Source of the DNA: Phoronis australis
Taxonomy: Eukaryota > Phoronida > Phoronidae
Reading direction: 5' to 3'
Assembly (NCBI GenBank): GCA_002633005.1
Contig: NMRA01000222.1
Span: 42,302 to 106,301 of the forward strand
DNA: 64,000 nucleotides
Positions 45,791 through 59,500 of this stretch are shown here, piece by piece (the first letter of the stretch is position 1; each line of letters starts with the position of its first letter). A program made the position numbers and the translations under genes. Below the pieces are notes generated by a model that saw only the letters and a program-made list of their open reading frames with translations, did no database searches and was not told the DNA's origin.

Positions 45791-48620
45791 ATTTTGTTAT
45801 TATCGTTCTTCAAGTGAGACTCTTGAGGAACGGCTACATACAATCAGCAATTCTTCTGCAAAATTTGCCAACAAACCTGGAAATTACACAAGTCATTCTT
45901 TATAAGCACCGACCTGAAGCCCTGGGTATATACCGGGAGTAGACAATGAATGGACCGCAGCTTTGGATGGCACACATTGTCTAAATCGATCTTCAATGTC
46001 GCCATCAATGTGAGACCCGGCGAAATACAACTGTTCGCGCACGTTGCTTCATTCTTTGAATTCCAAATGTCCTATACGAAGTAGAGTTCCTTCTCGTTTC
46101 CGACACTTTTAGGTGCATAACGGGTCGTGCTTCGTAGATTTAAAAAACATTTTCAGGTAATAAATATTCACACAACTTTTTGAAGTATTTCATTTCCTTC
46201 GACTCTACCTCTCGGCACATGCAGTGCTGTACGACCGTGACGGAAGCAGTTACGTATTTCCACAAAGTAACAATGCATGTAAAAGTTTTAATTTCGCTTC
46301 TGACATGAATGTGGTGAAAAGTTAACGAGTTTGGTTGGTACATTCAGTGCCTACATTGTACATGGACAGAAACTGCATATGCGTAAATATATTACGTTTG
46401 GGTTTTCAAAAGTTTCAGGGTCTTGTGGTGAGGGCCCTACGACTAACCAACTACAAAGCATGCCTTCAAATTTAAATTAATTTAGCTTACAGCATACCGC
46501 TTACAGCGTGCGTTCTTAATGAACACGACTATTATTATATCGGTTAATGAAATGTAACCGCTTACAGCGTGCGTTCTCAATGAATACAACTATTATAATA
46601 TAGGTTATTCAAATGTAACCACCAGCCCATATTAAATTAAAACGTGAGTGTACAATCATTCACATTTATTTTTCTGACGACAGTTTGTTATCCTCCATCG
46701 AGTGCAAAAACTTCGGGGCATAGTATTCCAAGCTTTCATTTTCATGATTTCGGAAAAGAACACGAACTATATCGCAACGGCACTCAGTAAAAATTGTCCA
46801 GATTCTGCAGTTAAAACCCGCTCTCGTTGGCAGAAATAATCACCCTACAATAGATCATAAACAACTTTTATTTGCTCTGAATATGTGCATCTACATGAGA
46901 TTAATAATACAAATTAAGACACTCGACTGAATAACGCGCATCAAACAGCTTCTCAAATTTTTTTTGCAGGTTATAAAGTAATAAACAAATTTAAAGTGTC
47001 CACATTTTGATGCCCGTTATATCCGACTATAGAATAAGCATGGAATAATCGTTAAAATAATCACAAACCTTACCTTTGTATAAGGTCGTGCTTACTTCCT
47101 CTCATAGAAGCACCCTTTTCACGCAATCTCAGATCCAGTTGGCACGGCTGCAAGCCATTTCACCATGTATTTAAAGGGCTCGCGAAATCGAGGCTGTTAA
47201 TCTATCACCACTAGTACACGCGCGCCCTCTAGTTATTGTAGATTTTCCGAATAGCCCCATTGATAAAATTGCGGAAATAACGCTGTTCACAGTAGGTAAC
47301 TCATGTATTTCACGGTGAAACACACCATTGCTTGGTTGTTAAATACGTGGACTGGGATCGGGTTGATTGTGATCACGCCTTTTCCATAAAATTGTACCGG
47401 AAGAGACAGGACATGACTGCACAACTTCAAAAGACGCGTTTTATTCGGTTTGTGAATTATAGCAGCAGTGGCAATTTTCTCGCGCCTATTTTTCAAAACG
47501 CATCGATCAATTTCAATGACATTACCTAATTTGTAAGCGAGATTGAGTGAATTTCATTTCCATGCCGGAGATTTTCTGTAAGTTTTGGAAGACTTGTTTG
47601 ATTTGATCTCGTGTGGGTTATTAACAAGATGGCGCATTTTGTCAAGCTTCAAAAAACGTACGCCAAATTGCAAAGTTTCACGCCTATATTTAACCATTGA
47701 TAACTTAAAAAACTAAACTAATTGTTAAAAGAATTCCTTATTTTGGAAATCCTTTGAGGTTATAATTGATTTTTGTAAAATTTACAGTGAGCTTTAAATA
47801 ATCCGAGATTTCTCAAAACATCTTTCTGCCAAGGGGTGTTCTCTCAAATTTAGGATCCTACCTATGTAGTGGTATAGGTTTTGTTACCCATATCGAAGAG
47901 TGAGATAGCAAACCAAACAGCCTTAACATCTTCTACTTGTGCTTTAAATCTTACGCCTGTCGAACATACAATTTCGAGTTTGAGCAAGCAACCCCTGTGT
48001 CGAAGTCAAGAAATTCGTTCGCAATTTAATAAATGTTTGAGGTTACTAAAATTTCAGCCTTCCACTTACGTCTAATTTGCCTCTTCTGATAGCCCATTTA
48101 ATAACTTGACCTAGAATTTAATTCCAAGAACTAGGGTATCTTGTGTTTGATCTTGACACCATATGCTACCTTTAGTAGAAGCGCAACGAAGACTCGGCTT
48201 TTGGGGGAAATTTCCTACATTGTACATGCATGTCTGACCGCGCGTTTAGTCGCGGGAAATCACCCATCGCCAACTGCCGTATTTCGCAGTAGGCCTACGT
48301 TAATTAGTAGCCAGCAACCCGCGGTTATTCGGATATAAACGACATTTTTATAAAAGCTGAAGTTCAACATGTTCAAACTGACACTGACTATGTGGAGGTC
48401 ACTCAAAATAACACTCAAGGGCCTCATTCTCGCGGAATTGCTTCGGGTGCGTCCGCGAAAAATCCGGATGTGTACGAGGGTAGTCTGCTATGAAAGTCAC
48501 AAAATAGGCTCCTTCAATTTGTGGTTTTGGTGTTTTTAGACATTTTTGTGGTCGAAAATTCACTGGTTCCGTACCAGTTATTGTCGTACTACGTTATTTC
48601 CCGGCAAACTATGTTTGCTT
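45791..48620. other. Intergenic stretch, no gene supported
   Basis: A+T-rich. Contains the two-copy 61-bp repeat at 46496-46620. Short open frames have no recognised features. Confidence 0.45.
46496..46620. repeat. Two-copy tandem repeat, 61-bp unit
   Basis: Both units begin accgcttacagcgtgcgttct and end near gaaatgtaacc/caaatgtaacc, with a handful of substitutions. Confidence 0.85.
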
Positions 48621-48649
48621 GCCACCCAAGTGTGATTACTTTTAGCGCC

Positions 48650-49720
48650 CTCAGATGACGATAACAGAAAACAAGGCGAAGTGTCGAGCAGACTATTCGG
48701 AGAAAAACGGTGAGCATTTTTTCACTTTTTTGACATGTTGGTGTAAGTTTTAGCCCTCCCAAATAATGTGATCAGACGACAACAAGTACAGCAAATGAGT
48801 AAACCGATGTGTCGTCTGGTAGCTCATTCTTAGCTCTTTGTATGGTGTAATTTCTCGTTGCCAAATCCCTTGTATAGGCTGTGTTGTTTTTCTTGCTTTT
48901 TTAGTACGTCGTCGTGGACATCGGCAGATATGCGCAACTGTCTCAAAGCTATGGTTGAGGATGGCATTTAACGCCGTTTCTGAGTTATTTGGTATCCCAA
49001 AGTCAACCATCGCCGTCACCACATGGGTCTGAATAAATACACTAAACATCAGTGATACCAAGTTACGCGGAGGTCCCAGAGTTTTGCATATAGAAGTAAA
49101 AGATCATTTGATGAAACACTGATATAAAAAGTCTTGACAATCTTTTCTTTGGTATCACACCAAAAGATCTTGTGAAATTTGCATATCAATTGGTATCCAT
49201 AAATTTAGCGAAACCAAACAGTCTGGCTAAAAACCTGGTATTACAGCTTTATGAGAGGACATCCAGACTTCATTTTACGAGAAACGTTGATGCTGGCCAC
49301 TACGAAGCTTTAAGAAAGCAGTAACCGTCGCTCCTCGTAAAAATAAACGGATGTCCGACCTTTCTCCGTCCACTGGCTACCAAATGCATTAAATACAATG
49401 CGTCGCACTCGTCATTCGGCGGCTCAGTCACGAATACTGACCAACAGCCCGTATTAAAGTGAACTGGAAAGACGAGCTGGTGCGCGACGAACGGAACTTA
49501 GTAAAAAAGTGAAGAAAGTTCAGAAAAAGCCCAAAGCCAGGAAAAGAAAACGTCACCAAGATGTCAGTTCGTTAGATAGCCGCGAAGCTGACGACACGTT
49601 TTGTCAAGAACGTTGGACAAAACTAGCAAATCTGGTGAAGAGTGGGTAGAATTTTTTCGTTGCAAAGGATGGGTCCACACGAAATGCACCGAGAACCAGC
49701 GATAATTCTGATTCCGACGG
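48650..49720 (+). pseudogene. Relic of a pogo/Tigger-like transposase
   Basis: Three separated pieces fit this transposase family. The first is an HTH piece with NAVSELFGIPKSTIA (about 48966-49010). The second is a further DNA-binding piece with TPKDLVKFAYQL and, in another frame, FMRGHPDFILRET (49150-49300). The third is a Cys/His/Trp piece SGEEWVEFFRCKGWVHTKC (about 49632-49690), as in the zinc-finger tail of some family members. Frames change between pieces, and no DDE catalytic domain is recognisable. Confidence 0.6.
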
Positions 49721-50196
49721 AGACGCTGATAAACCAGTTTGTAACACAAGTATAGTTGACTGATCCATTTTGTTATCTTTGTACTGGTTTGTTGTAACAA
49801 ACATAGGTTTGTGGCGGTTTGTTAGCACAGATTTAAGAAGACGGCGGTTCGCATTCGAGTCATATATGGAAATGTTGTTTGTTCTCATATGTTTCTGTAT
49901 GTTGCCAATAAAAGGTTCGACTGTTTGCACTGTTTTCTTTTTCATCTTTGATTAGTAAAATATTCATAGTTAGCAGTATAGTACCACTGGTACGATTCTT
50001 ATATCTGATAGGTACGAATTAGAAAACCAATGGTTCTTTTATTGACTTTTCTTCAACTTGTTTTGCATCTAAAGCATTGTCACTGTTCTTCTAAATCACA
50101 TTGTGCGGTTGTACGTGTGAAGCCACAAACGGCCGTGAGATAGCTCCCGATTCCGTGGCTAGTTCAGCCTGACGTAGAGAGAGGCGCATCCTTAAA

Positions 50197-50390
50197 TGGT
50201 ACGAAACCAGTAACTTTCCCCCACTCGAATTGACAAGTTGATGTCATCAAGTGAAAGAAGGTGTTCGAAAACTTGTTCAAAGTTGGTTTCGTATGGTACG
50301 AAACCAGTAACTTTCCCCCACTCGAAGACAAGTTGATGTGATCAAGTGAAAGAAGGTGTTCGAAAACTTGTTCAAAGTTGATTTCGTAGA
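50197..50390. repeat. Two-copy tandem repeat, 97-bp unit
   Basis: The units start tggtacgaaaccagtaactt at 50197 and 50294. They differ by a 3-base deletion and a few substitutions, so the duplication is recent. Confidence 0.9.
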
Positions 50391-50459
50391 CTTTCATGAA
50401 CATGTGAGTAGAAAATTCTGAGCAAATTGACTTTCAATGCTACATTTTATGAGCAGTGA

Positions 50460-50819
50460 GTGACTTCAGTGGTGATCAAGGAACAGATAAATTCAGTTGT
50501 AGCCTGTGGCTGTAGTGTGCTGTTTAGAAGGCTGGTATTCTCCGATGGAAATGCCCAGATGAAGAGAGATTTAGTGTTAAGCTGCACAAGAAGTGCAACA
50601 GAGCATGCACGATCTACCTGTAATGTGAGTGAGCCTGTTTTTGAATACGGACATATCCTGACCAGAGGAGGCGCGTTTGGTACATTTGCTCGATGCACAG
50701 CGGGTGCACAATATTGTCCACTTTCGTGTGATCTAGTGAGGGAAATCGCATTCGATGACATTGCAAGGCAGTGGGAGTCTGCTGCGAATGCATCTGAAGC
50801 ATCGGCTTCTTATCATTAG
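50460..50819 (+). other. Open reading frame of 119 codons, not recognised
   Basis: Cys-rich in the second half (CNVSEP, RCTAGAQYCPLSCD). It overlaps an open frame on the other strand and has no clear motif, start context or neighbours. Possibly a transposon fragment. Confidence 0.15.
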
Positions 50820-51591
50820 ATCGGCCACGGTCCCCTCCCCCATTTGGCGAAGTGGACAAAAAGGTCCGTCTCAGAGAAACAAAAGGCCCGAGAAAACGAG
50901 ACCAAAGTTCACTAAAAAGGCACAGACGCACAGTTCACAGTACTGAAGGTAGTACCCGTTATTTTTTAGTCCTCCCGCTTTTTTGTCAGCAAAAGGTCCA
51001 CATCGTCAGAAATTCGAGACCCCCATATCAAAGGCTGGGTGCGCGCACAATAAGTTAGTAGCTGGACAAAGCTGGTGTCAAGTGTACTCCTGCAGTCGTG
51101 GCTAAATAGGGGAGTTTAGCAAGGAATGGCCAGAAAAACTAACGTTTCAAATGGTTAAAGGAAGCCCAGATCCCTGGCTTCTTTTCTCGCATGGCTGCCT
51201 CCTCTAAAGGGGGCTGCGGGATGAAGATCGAACTATTACATGACGTTCTGGGAGATCTGGGTTAATACCTACATGTACCTGTAGTTCGTTCTACTGAGAA
51301 GTTCTGTCGACACCATTTTTTGTTGGTTGATAAATAAATATATGGATGTCCGGCCTTCCTCCGTCCACCAAATTTTAGTAGGCCTACCCAAACTCAAACC
51401 AAATTATCGTTAATTATATACATGCAGTAAGCTCTAACAAAATGAATCTTGAAATTTGTAGACGATTAATCAAAGTTACAACAGTAATGGTCAAAACTCT
51501 GGTCTTCTTAATTGGTCGCATAGAAATTCAACTGAAAATGAGCTTTTTTGGGGTTTGTTTAAAACCCCCAAGGCCCACAATTTACCCATCA

Positions 51592-51913
51592 CATAGGCGG
51601 ATTTAGGTGGGGAGCAGGGAGTCCGCCCCCCCCCTTTTCTGCCGCGAGCAAAATGAAACAGCAACAACGTAAAGCGTGAGGAATTATGGAGTTCAGGAAC
51701 TAGGACCGGTACCGGATGAGGGACCCCAGATGGCGGCGGAATCGCGTTCCCGTTTTTCTTTTTTTTAAGTTTTTTTAGTCGGATTTTCAGAACAGAACGT
51801 CCACATGCCCGGCACCCGCAACTTTCGGGCGCTCTGCACATCCACTCGCGCTTTTCCCAATTCCACGAGGCAACATGTCGGCCCCCCTTTATGGTATCCT
51901 AGATCCGCCACTG
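51592..51913 (+). mobile_element. Short TIR element, about 320 bp
   Basis: The left end cataggcggatttagg and the right end cctagatccgccactg are imperfect reverse complements. The first 90 bases resemble the start of the 42139 element (including gcaaaatgaaacagca and cgtgaggaa), and the last 30 resemble its end. This is an internally deleted member of that family. Confidence 0.65.
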
Positions 51914-53260
51914 CCTTGACCCAGTCTACAGAAGCTCGACACGACCTGCCAACGTCACAAATGTCGTTCCCGGCAGAGTGTAATGGTCTTGTCTGCTCTT
52001 CAATGAATGGCATATTCAAGTTTTTTGGGAGAGTGCGAGAAACGCACCGATATGTAATTTCTTCAGTAAATATACAGTTTGAAAAAAACTGTTAACTAAA
52101 AGTATATCAACGTTACACGGAGTATGTTGTAAACGAGTATACATCAGAAAACGTGATAAAATGTGAAATTATGTGCATTCACGTTAACGTACTATCTCCC
52201 AAAGTTAAGTAGAACAGGGCTATTGGTTGTCGCTCGTGGAACTATTTCCGTGACGATAGCAACAAAGCCCACAATCCGCTATTTCAGATCATTTTCTTAC
52301 GCCAGTTTCTGTTTTTAACCACCAGACTTGAGCCATAGTAGATTCACGCGTGGGTAAGTCTTATTGCAAAGTCACTCAACGACGTAATACGATTATGAAA
52401 TGTTTAAAAAGCACAGATACATCTACCTCAGGTTGTGGGGGTCGAGGGGGACGTGGGTCGAGAGGGTCGTGGGAGTTTTAGAACGATTCCGTTTTTGGTT
52501 GTCAAGTGCCAATTTAAATGCTTGTTGTAAGTGCTCAGTAAGTTAAACATGAAATACAAACAGTGACTGAAAGTTTTTGATTGGCAGTAGAAATATTGTT
52601 TAGGGTAAAGAATTATCTCAGTTGTTTACAGTTTCTTTGCTCTCAAGACTGGTTGGTTGTATGTCATCAGACTCTTAGTGCAGACGATAATTTCAGCGAC
52701 ACCAGCGCTATAGCAGTAGAACATCCTGTTCATGGAAATATGGCTGTTCTAGTCACAGGCAGACGAATTTCTCGATGAACCACATAAGTTAGACACTACA
52801 ACGTTGTTGAGCATAGGCTACCAGCTTCACCTGTCCCAAATCCAAATAAAATCTGTTTGCACCTCCCTCATACAGGTATAACATAAACCGCAAAACCTTA
52901 TTTTCCCCAAATCCCATCACATTGTCTGTGAGTGGTGAATTGGCGACAGAATTTCTTAAACAATCAACACACTCTGAATTCAAGGAGGCTGATGGCACCA
53001 CCACTAGAAAATGAAAACAAGTAAATATCAACAAAGGTATATTTTGCAATATCCAGCTTTGTATTTCATCTTTAACAAAAACTTTTAGTTTGTTTTCAAA
53101 TAAAAAACATTTCAAATCAGGCATAAAGAATGCACTAGTTACTCTATGTACATGCATTATATTTTTCAAAACAGGACTTACTAAAATCAGTAACAAAGAA
53201 AACCCTAAAGTGAAAGCCTTATTCTTTATCCATTGATGACGTAGTAGGCTTCTGTAAATG
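51914..53260. other. Intergenic stretch next to the deacetylase gene
   Basis: No exon is supported. 52985-53240 is a dispersed repeat also present at 21110-21370. Confidence 0.5.
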
Positions 53261-53266
53261 TTTATT
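53261..53266 (-). terminator. Candidate polyadenylation signal AATAAA of the deacetylase gene
   Basis: The plus-strand tttatt here is AATAAA on the minus strand, about 114 bases past the stop codon. This would give a short 3' UTR. Confidence 0.5.
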
Positions 53267-53379
53267 TTTGTACTAGATAATTTTTACACCATTCCACATT
53301 TTATGCCATATAGTGTGTGTGCTAAACTGTTGAACTATTGGAGAAGTCAGTAATCGTTTATACGGGAAAAGCACTCTGT

Positions 53380-53597
53380 CTAATACTTTGTGAGGTGATT
53401 CACCTTTCTCTCGGGTGCATTTTTTTCTTCCCACACCATGTCACCAGCAATATATGTGGCTTGAACATTCAGATCCTCATCAAGCATGATAAAGTCAGCA
53501 TCAGTTGTGTAGTCTAACGTTCCCTTGGAATGGGTGATACCCAGTAACTGAGCAGGATGCAGTGATGCGGCCTCTAGAGCTTCCACAATGGAACAGT
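53380..53597 (-). CDS. AMDHD2: Deacetylase last exon
   Basis: After ccctatttgtag it reads [19 protein letters not shown], then [19 protein letters not shown] and [13 protein letters not shown], and stops. This is the C-terminal beta-sandwich end typical of the family. Confidence 0.93.
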
Positions 53598-56500
53598 CTA
53601 CAAATAGGGGTGACCAGTTGAAAACTGAACAACTGCACAGCAAACTTAGAGAAAACTTACAAAGTTACACTCGAATCATGTGCTACGATTGGTTAAGTTG
53701 AATTCTAAATTGTGTTTGGAGGTTAAGTCAAGTTGTGCAATATTAGAGCATCCAAAAATAAAAGTCACTTGTTGGTAACACCTAATTTTCAATGCAATCC
53801 AGTTTCTAAGTACTTACGGGCTTGTTTTTTATAATGCCTGACACACGAAATTAATGTTGCAACACTGAAAAATAAGACATCAAAAATCATTTAAAACTAA
53901 CAGTTCACCAACAAAGCAGAGAATGCTGAACATATCTGAGGCTATAAGCTACAACGTCAAAGGTGAAATCAATGTAACAGTTATTGATGTTAGGTTTAGT
54001 AGAAGTACAAGTCCCCGTTTATCTTGGAGATACACTGCTCCGGGTTAATTACTCTTACCTGGGAAGTACGAAAGGGTAAATCTCCACTTATTTCACACAT
54101 GTATCATAATTGCCAAAGTTGTCATTTTTTCACTTTTCAAAGGCCTATTACGCTACAATGGAGACTCTACCTAATGTTATTTCATGGCATCAACACAGTA
54201 CAGACTGTGTTATTAATGGTCTTATTGTTCATCTTTAGCTTTGTGGACAAACTTGACTGAGTAAAATTTTATCAGTCCACCATCTTGTGTACAAAATAAG
54301 TGAAAAATTAAAAAGCTGCTATTTAGTTGGAGGCGCAACATTGTAATGGACAGCAGCCAATCACATTGCAGGCATCAGTAATACTAAACCTGTTAAAAGC
54401 TGACAGGCGAGCATGTCATAAAAAGACTAGCTCTTGATTTAGATCACTTAGTGTTATTAAAGAGTTCTCAAACTCTTCCTTTCTCAGAATATAAAACAGC
54501 TCATTTAAAATGACGTATTCTTATTAAAATGACATAGGGACAACCTTCATTTTTGAGCTTCAAAAGTGGTGCCTCTTACATCAATATAGGCAGACCTACC
54601 CAAAGGTGCAAAAAGCAAGGCTCTCTATATCAATGTTGAGGGACCCGCGTTTGGTAGTCTTTCCCCGCTTTATACTCTATTGACATCAGGATCAAAAATG
54701 AATTTTTGCTGACGTCATTAATAAAAGGTCATTCAAAATGATAACCTGTTAAAAGTGAGTCCAGTGACAACAGTATGTTATTAACACTAGTCTCAAGCTG
54801 TAGCAAAATTCAGTGCTCCCCAAGCCAATAAATCACTTCTTTTCCAATCAAATAATAACTTCAGATTGGCGACATTGATTACAGGAGTCTAAATCAAAAT
54901 TAATTTTTTTTGTAATGGCCTCACAGCAGCTTGAAGTCACATCCTTGAGAGGTCATTCGTTTCTAGCAACAACATTATGACTTCTTGCCTCAGTGCATAC
55001 CTTCCACACAACACACTAGTGCCGTGAACAACCGCTTTAAGGCCATTGACCTCCACTAGAGTGTCACCAAGTCTGTGGACACCGTCAGGTAGACCCATTG
55101 CTTGGATGGCGTCAGTGATCAGAACAATACCTGGTGCGAAACGACACGAAAACAACATCAAGCAACAAATTAATACTTAGTTCAGCTGGAATGTTTACAA
55201 ATTTAGCTGTACGCACATCTCACTGTTGGCTCCATTGTCAACAAATATCCAGCATAAGTGTCATGTTTTCATTTTATCAAAACTAAACGAAGAAAATTGA
55301 TTTTAGAAATTTTACTAGTCTAAAACTACTGTGCTAATCAAAAAACAAAATGTCAAAGATAACAAATTTATTATGTACCTGTTAAAGGCAAAGCCAACCT
55401 TATTTCAGGTCATTTTTAGCAAAAATTAGGTTCGTTGATTATCCCGGACATATTTTTCATTTAATTACAGCTTTTTGTAATTTAAACAATTACTCGAACT
55501 TTACTCCGGAAGTGACGTTAAGGGAGGCAAGTATTTCGTGCCAATTTCTTTTCATATAGTCTTACTGTGAGAGCTGCCGAGTCAGTCATTGTTCTACCTC
55601 TGTTGTGATTAGTTTGGTCGTCGTTTGCTTTTGTTTACAAGTCAGTCAACATGCCACACTGTAGCTGCATACCGAAATGTACTCATTATTGTCTCACAGA
55701 CAGAGGAACAATTGTTCCACTTGTCCGAGTGTCCCGCGACACACTCCCATTGGACAGTGACCTAAGCAAACTAACTGCTTACATCCCGCCGTGCGACTCC
55801 CTCGCCACACACCTGGCACCTTCTAAATAGCTCCATTACTTTAGAAAAGTCCTCTACTTATCAAAATTTGGCTCAATGATCTATTCATTAGACGACGAAG
55901 TGTCCTCGTCACTGGGTGTCGAACGGGGCCTGTATTCACTCCCTCTACTCAACATCGCAGCAGGGCTGCTTACAGGCTCTGGGCGATAATGAGTACATCC
56001 CGGTACGCAGCAACAATGTGGCATGTTGACTGACTCGTAAACAAAAGCAAGCGACGACTGAACTTGTCACAGCCAAGGAATAACAATAACTGACACTCAC
56101 ACCACATGAAAAGAAATTGGCGCGAAATTCTTGCCTCCCAAAACGTCACTTCTGAAGTAAAGGACGAATAATTAATTAAATTAGGAAAAGCTGCAATCAA
56201 GTGAAAAATATGTCTGGGATAATGAAAGAACCTTATTTTTGCTAGAAATGGCATGAAAAAAGGTTGCCTTTCCCTTTAAAGAAATGCATAATAATGTTGG
56301 AAAATAACAGAGAGTATTTGTTATGTATCTTAAAAGAAATTACAAAGTTAGTTGTATATCTTACTCAGTTTAATTTTGTTGTAAGTTGAGCGTGGTTATC
56401 AATTAAATGTAACTTTTTGATCACATCGTGTGAACTGTAAATGAACTCCAACAAAAGTGACTAATCATCAAGTGATGGCACACGTTTATCACAGTTTACA

Positions 56501-59500
56501 GAAACAACACCAGATATGCAGACACAGCAAAACGACACATCTAAGTATGAAAGGGAACCACCAGTTAGCTGCATGAAGACTAGAAAGTTTTGTACCACTC
56601 TAACAACAATGGAAACGCAATAGATGAGGTGACGTTACCATTGGGGTGTACTCTATGTGCGATACGCAGGGCAGCAGGATGGGTGTGGATTCCGTCAGCA
56701 ATCATGCCATAGAAGACAGTGCGGTCCTTGGGGATTCTCTCACTGGTCAGCAAGCCTACTAGGCCGGGATCACGGTGATGGAACTAAACAGTGTGACATA
56801 GTCTTAAGTATAGCCAAACTCAGCGTGAATCTTTATCAGTGGTAGGTTACAAAACAGCAAATATTTATCAGAGGTAAACAGTGTAAATAATGCAGCTACT
56901 CGTGACTCACTGTTCTGAAACACTGGAAGTTTCAACAACTACCCCGCTAAACAATTACTGACTTTCACCAAATTTAATATTTAATTTTTTTTAGACCCAA
57001 AAAATGTGATAATGATCAAGCCGAAAAAATATGATAACAGCATTACCATGCGAGGGATCAATATTCCAATTGATTGACATCCTACTTTACCTGTCCAAGT
57101 CATAGAATAATACAATCTAGCTGAATATAATGAATAATATCTTGTAATCAAAGTATAGGAAACAAACGACTGTGTCTTGATCTGATTGCAACAAATAGGT
57201 CAAACACTAAACATCTACTAGCTGACATTACCCAAAATTAATATCCTTTTCCAACAAGCACACTCTTATTTTCACAAAGAGTGACACAATGAAAAAAATA
57301 TGAAGAACTTTAAACACATTTCAACACAAAATCCTGGAAGACAAGCAGATTTAAAATGCAACCTAATGTAAAAAAAGATTATGTTAAACATTCTTTTGAT
57401 CAGGAACCTATCGACAAATGATCAAATTAAGGAATTCAAAGGTAATTTTTTCCATGTTGGCATAATGTTCACACCATAATATTTTACTGTGTTTCAAAGT
57501 TACTGATATATGACTCTGGGCCCCGCTTATTAGGAAAATGTTTTGTGTCCCCTCCTTGCCTAGAAAGGAAATTTTTACTGTTATCATCTGGTTTGATACT
57601 TCAGTTTAAACCCACCACATAACAGTAATAAACAAACATTTTAAAGTCTGGTCAGCATGCCACCTGTTAGCTACATCACATGACCTCAATGAACCTAAGT
57701 CTGAAAAGATTTGTGCCCCCGACTGAATTTTTTTCAGACTTATGTTCATTAGGTCACATGATGTGGCCAACAAGTGATGTTGCAGACCAGACTTAAAATG
57801 TTTGTGATCAATATTTACATATTTACAGCAGGATCATTGTTACAGTAATAAAATCATTTGATGCGAGGTACTTCCCCAAACCGCTCATCACACAAGCACA
57901 AAAGCAACACAGAAACGTCTACTGGACAAATATATTATAACCAATGACAAAACTCTTACGATTTGGGACAGAATGCCAGAAAGTAGACACCAGTAGGGCC
58001 TATAGAGTAAAAATCTCACCCACTTTGGACTAAAATAATTCCCCAAAATTGGCCTTTTTTCATTTTTCAAAGGCTCCGAATGTTGTTGAGAATGTCCAAG
58101 GTTTCCTGAAACATTGTCTGATGGAAGCTATAGTATATGTGTTTTAACTCATAAAAACTGATACAGCCTTATTGTGCTCATTGTTCGTGAAAAAAAATAA
58201 ATAAAATTTAGTCACTCCTCCACTATATTGTGTCTTGAATGAGTGAGATGTTGCCATTGGCGATAATGCTATGTTGTTGCACTGACAGTTTGCTTCAAGT
58301 TTGTTAATTTTTTTCATCACCAATTTTACAATTAAAGACCACCTTGAATGGTAACACATTCAAATTTTGTAGCTGCAATAGGCTTTGACTGTCCATCACT
58401 CTTTGCAATAATGTCCTAAATTGCCAAATTTAATTAACGGTTAGGCTCATTGACTTAGTATACATGCCATGTACATTTGTCTACACCACCGCAAGAATCC
58501 TGACATGGTGTTCTGTTCAAAACCATATTCAATGTAACTACTTTCAGCCTATCTTTTGTTCTGTATTCTAGTTGTGAATACAAAGCTATTCTATGGTGCC
58601 AAATGGATACTTCATTTATCATGAGTGATTAAATATCAGTGACTTGTAGCTAAAGAATTGCTCAGACTATACACAATCATATAGGTGTCCAAATACATCT
58701 AAAATCATAACAAAAATCTGTTCAAGGCGGAGTTTAAAGTGTTGGTGCAGGCAAACACTACCAGAGCCTTGACCTGGGGTTAGTAAAGGTAGTTGGGTAG
58801 CTTACCTCTACCCATATAGTGCAGATAACAAGAAGGACTCACTGGAAGCATAGCGTTAAAGAGATGAGTAATGAAGGTGGCTCCAGCAGAAGCAGCACTG
58901 GTTCCCTGAGTTAAGTTGCCTGTTGAATGCCCTGTTGGAAAAAGAATTACATTGTGTCTAATGGACACACACACACGTTATCAAGATGAGGTCCAAAATT
59001 GGCCTGGGTAAGACTAGATACTCTTCGTTAACTACATAAAAAATAGCAGTGGAGTTATCCTACATAACATTCAAATAACTTTTCATACACATATCATCTA
59101 TTTTCTGTGATATAAAAAGTGTCTACAGTAATTATTTTGATCTCCAAAAGCCTCGTTCCAAACACATTTTTGACCAACTCTTCTCCAGAAGCTTCCAGAC
59201 AATTAGAGCATACCCGTAGATCATCTTATTTCATAATTAAAGGTGTACCCAAACCAAAAAGAAATTAGTCGGAACTCACATCTTCAAAACAAGAGAATTT
59301 GGAGTTGGGGATCGCATTAAACTATTGACAAAACAATAACTTTTTACATAGTTACCATAAAATATCTCCAATTTAGAACACGCTATGGCCGACAAGTGAA
59401 ATTTCATTTACCGGTAATCGTTTTTTTTTTTCATGCAACGTATGTAGCACCTATTAATTACATGCATCTCCATGGTCAAGTTTTGTACCACAGCAACCGT

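Larger units (their letters stand above)
55382..56279. mobile_element. TTAA-flanked Kolobok-like foldback element with about 300-bp arms
   Basis: 55382-55690 and 55980-56279 are reverse complements at high similarity over some 300 bases. Both tips abut TTAA (55382-55385 and 56276-56279), followed by aggcaaagccaacctt and agggaaaggcaacctt reading inward. Each arm contains an ATG reading inward (55651 plus, 56024 minus) with MPHC-x-C-x-P-x-CTHY, which looks like the N-terminus of a THAP zinc finger. TTAA target duplication and a THAP start fit the Kolobok superfamily. The element has no room for a transposase and is non-autonomous. Confidence 0.75.
55131..56638 (-). other. Deacetylase intron carrying a foldback element
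   Basis: Its middle (55382-56279) is an inserted Kolobok-like element, described separately. The rest is A+T-rich without an exon. Confidence 0.7.
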
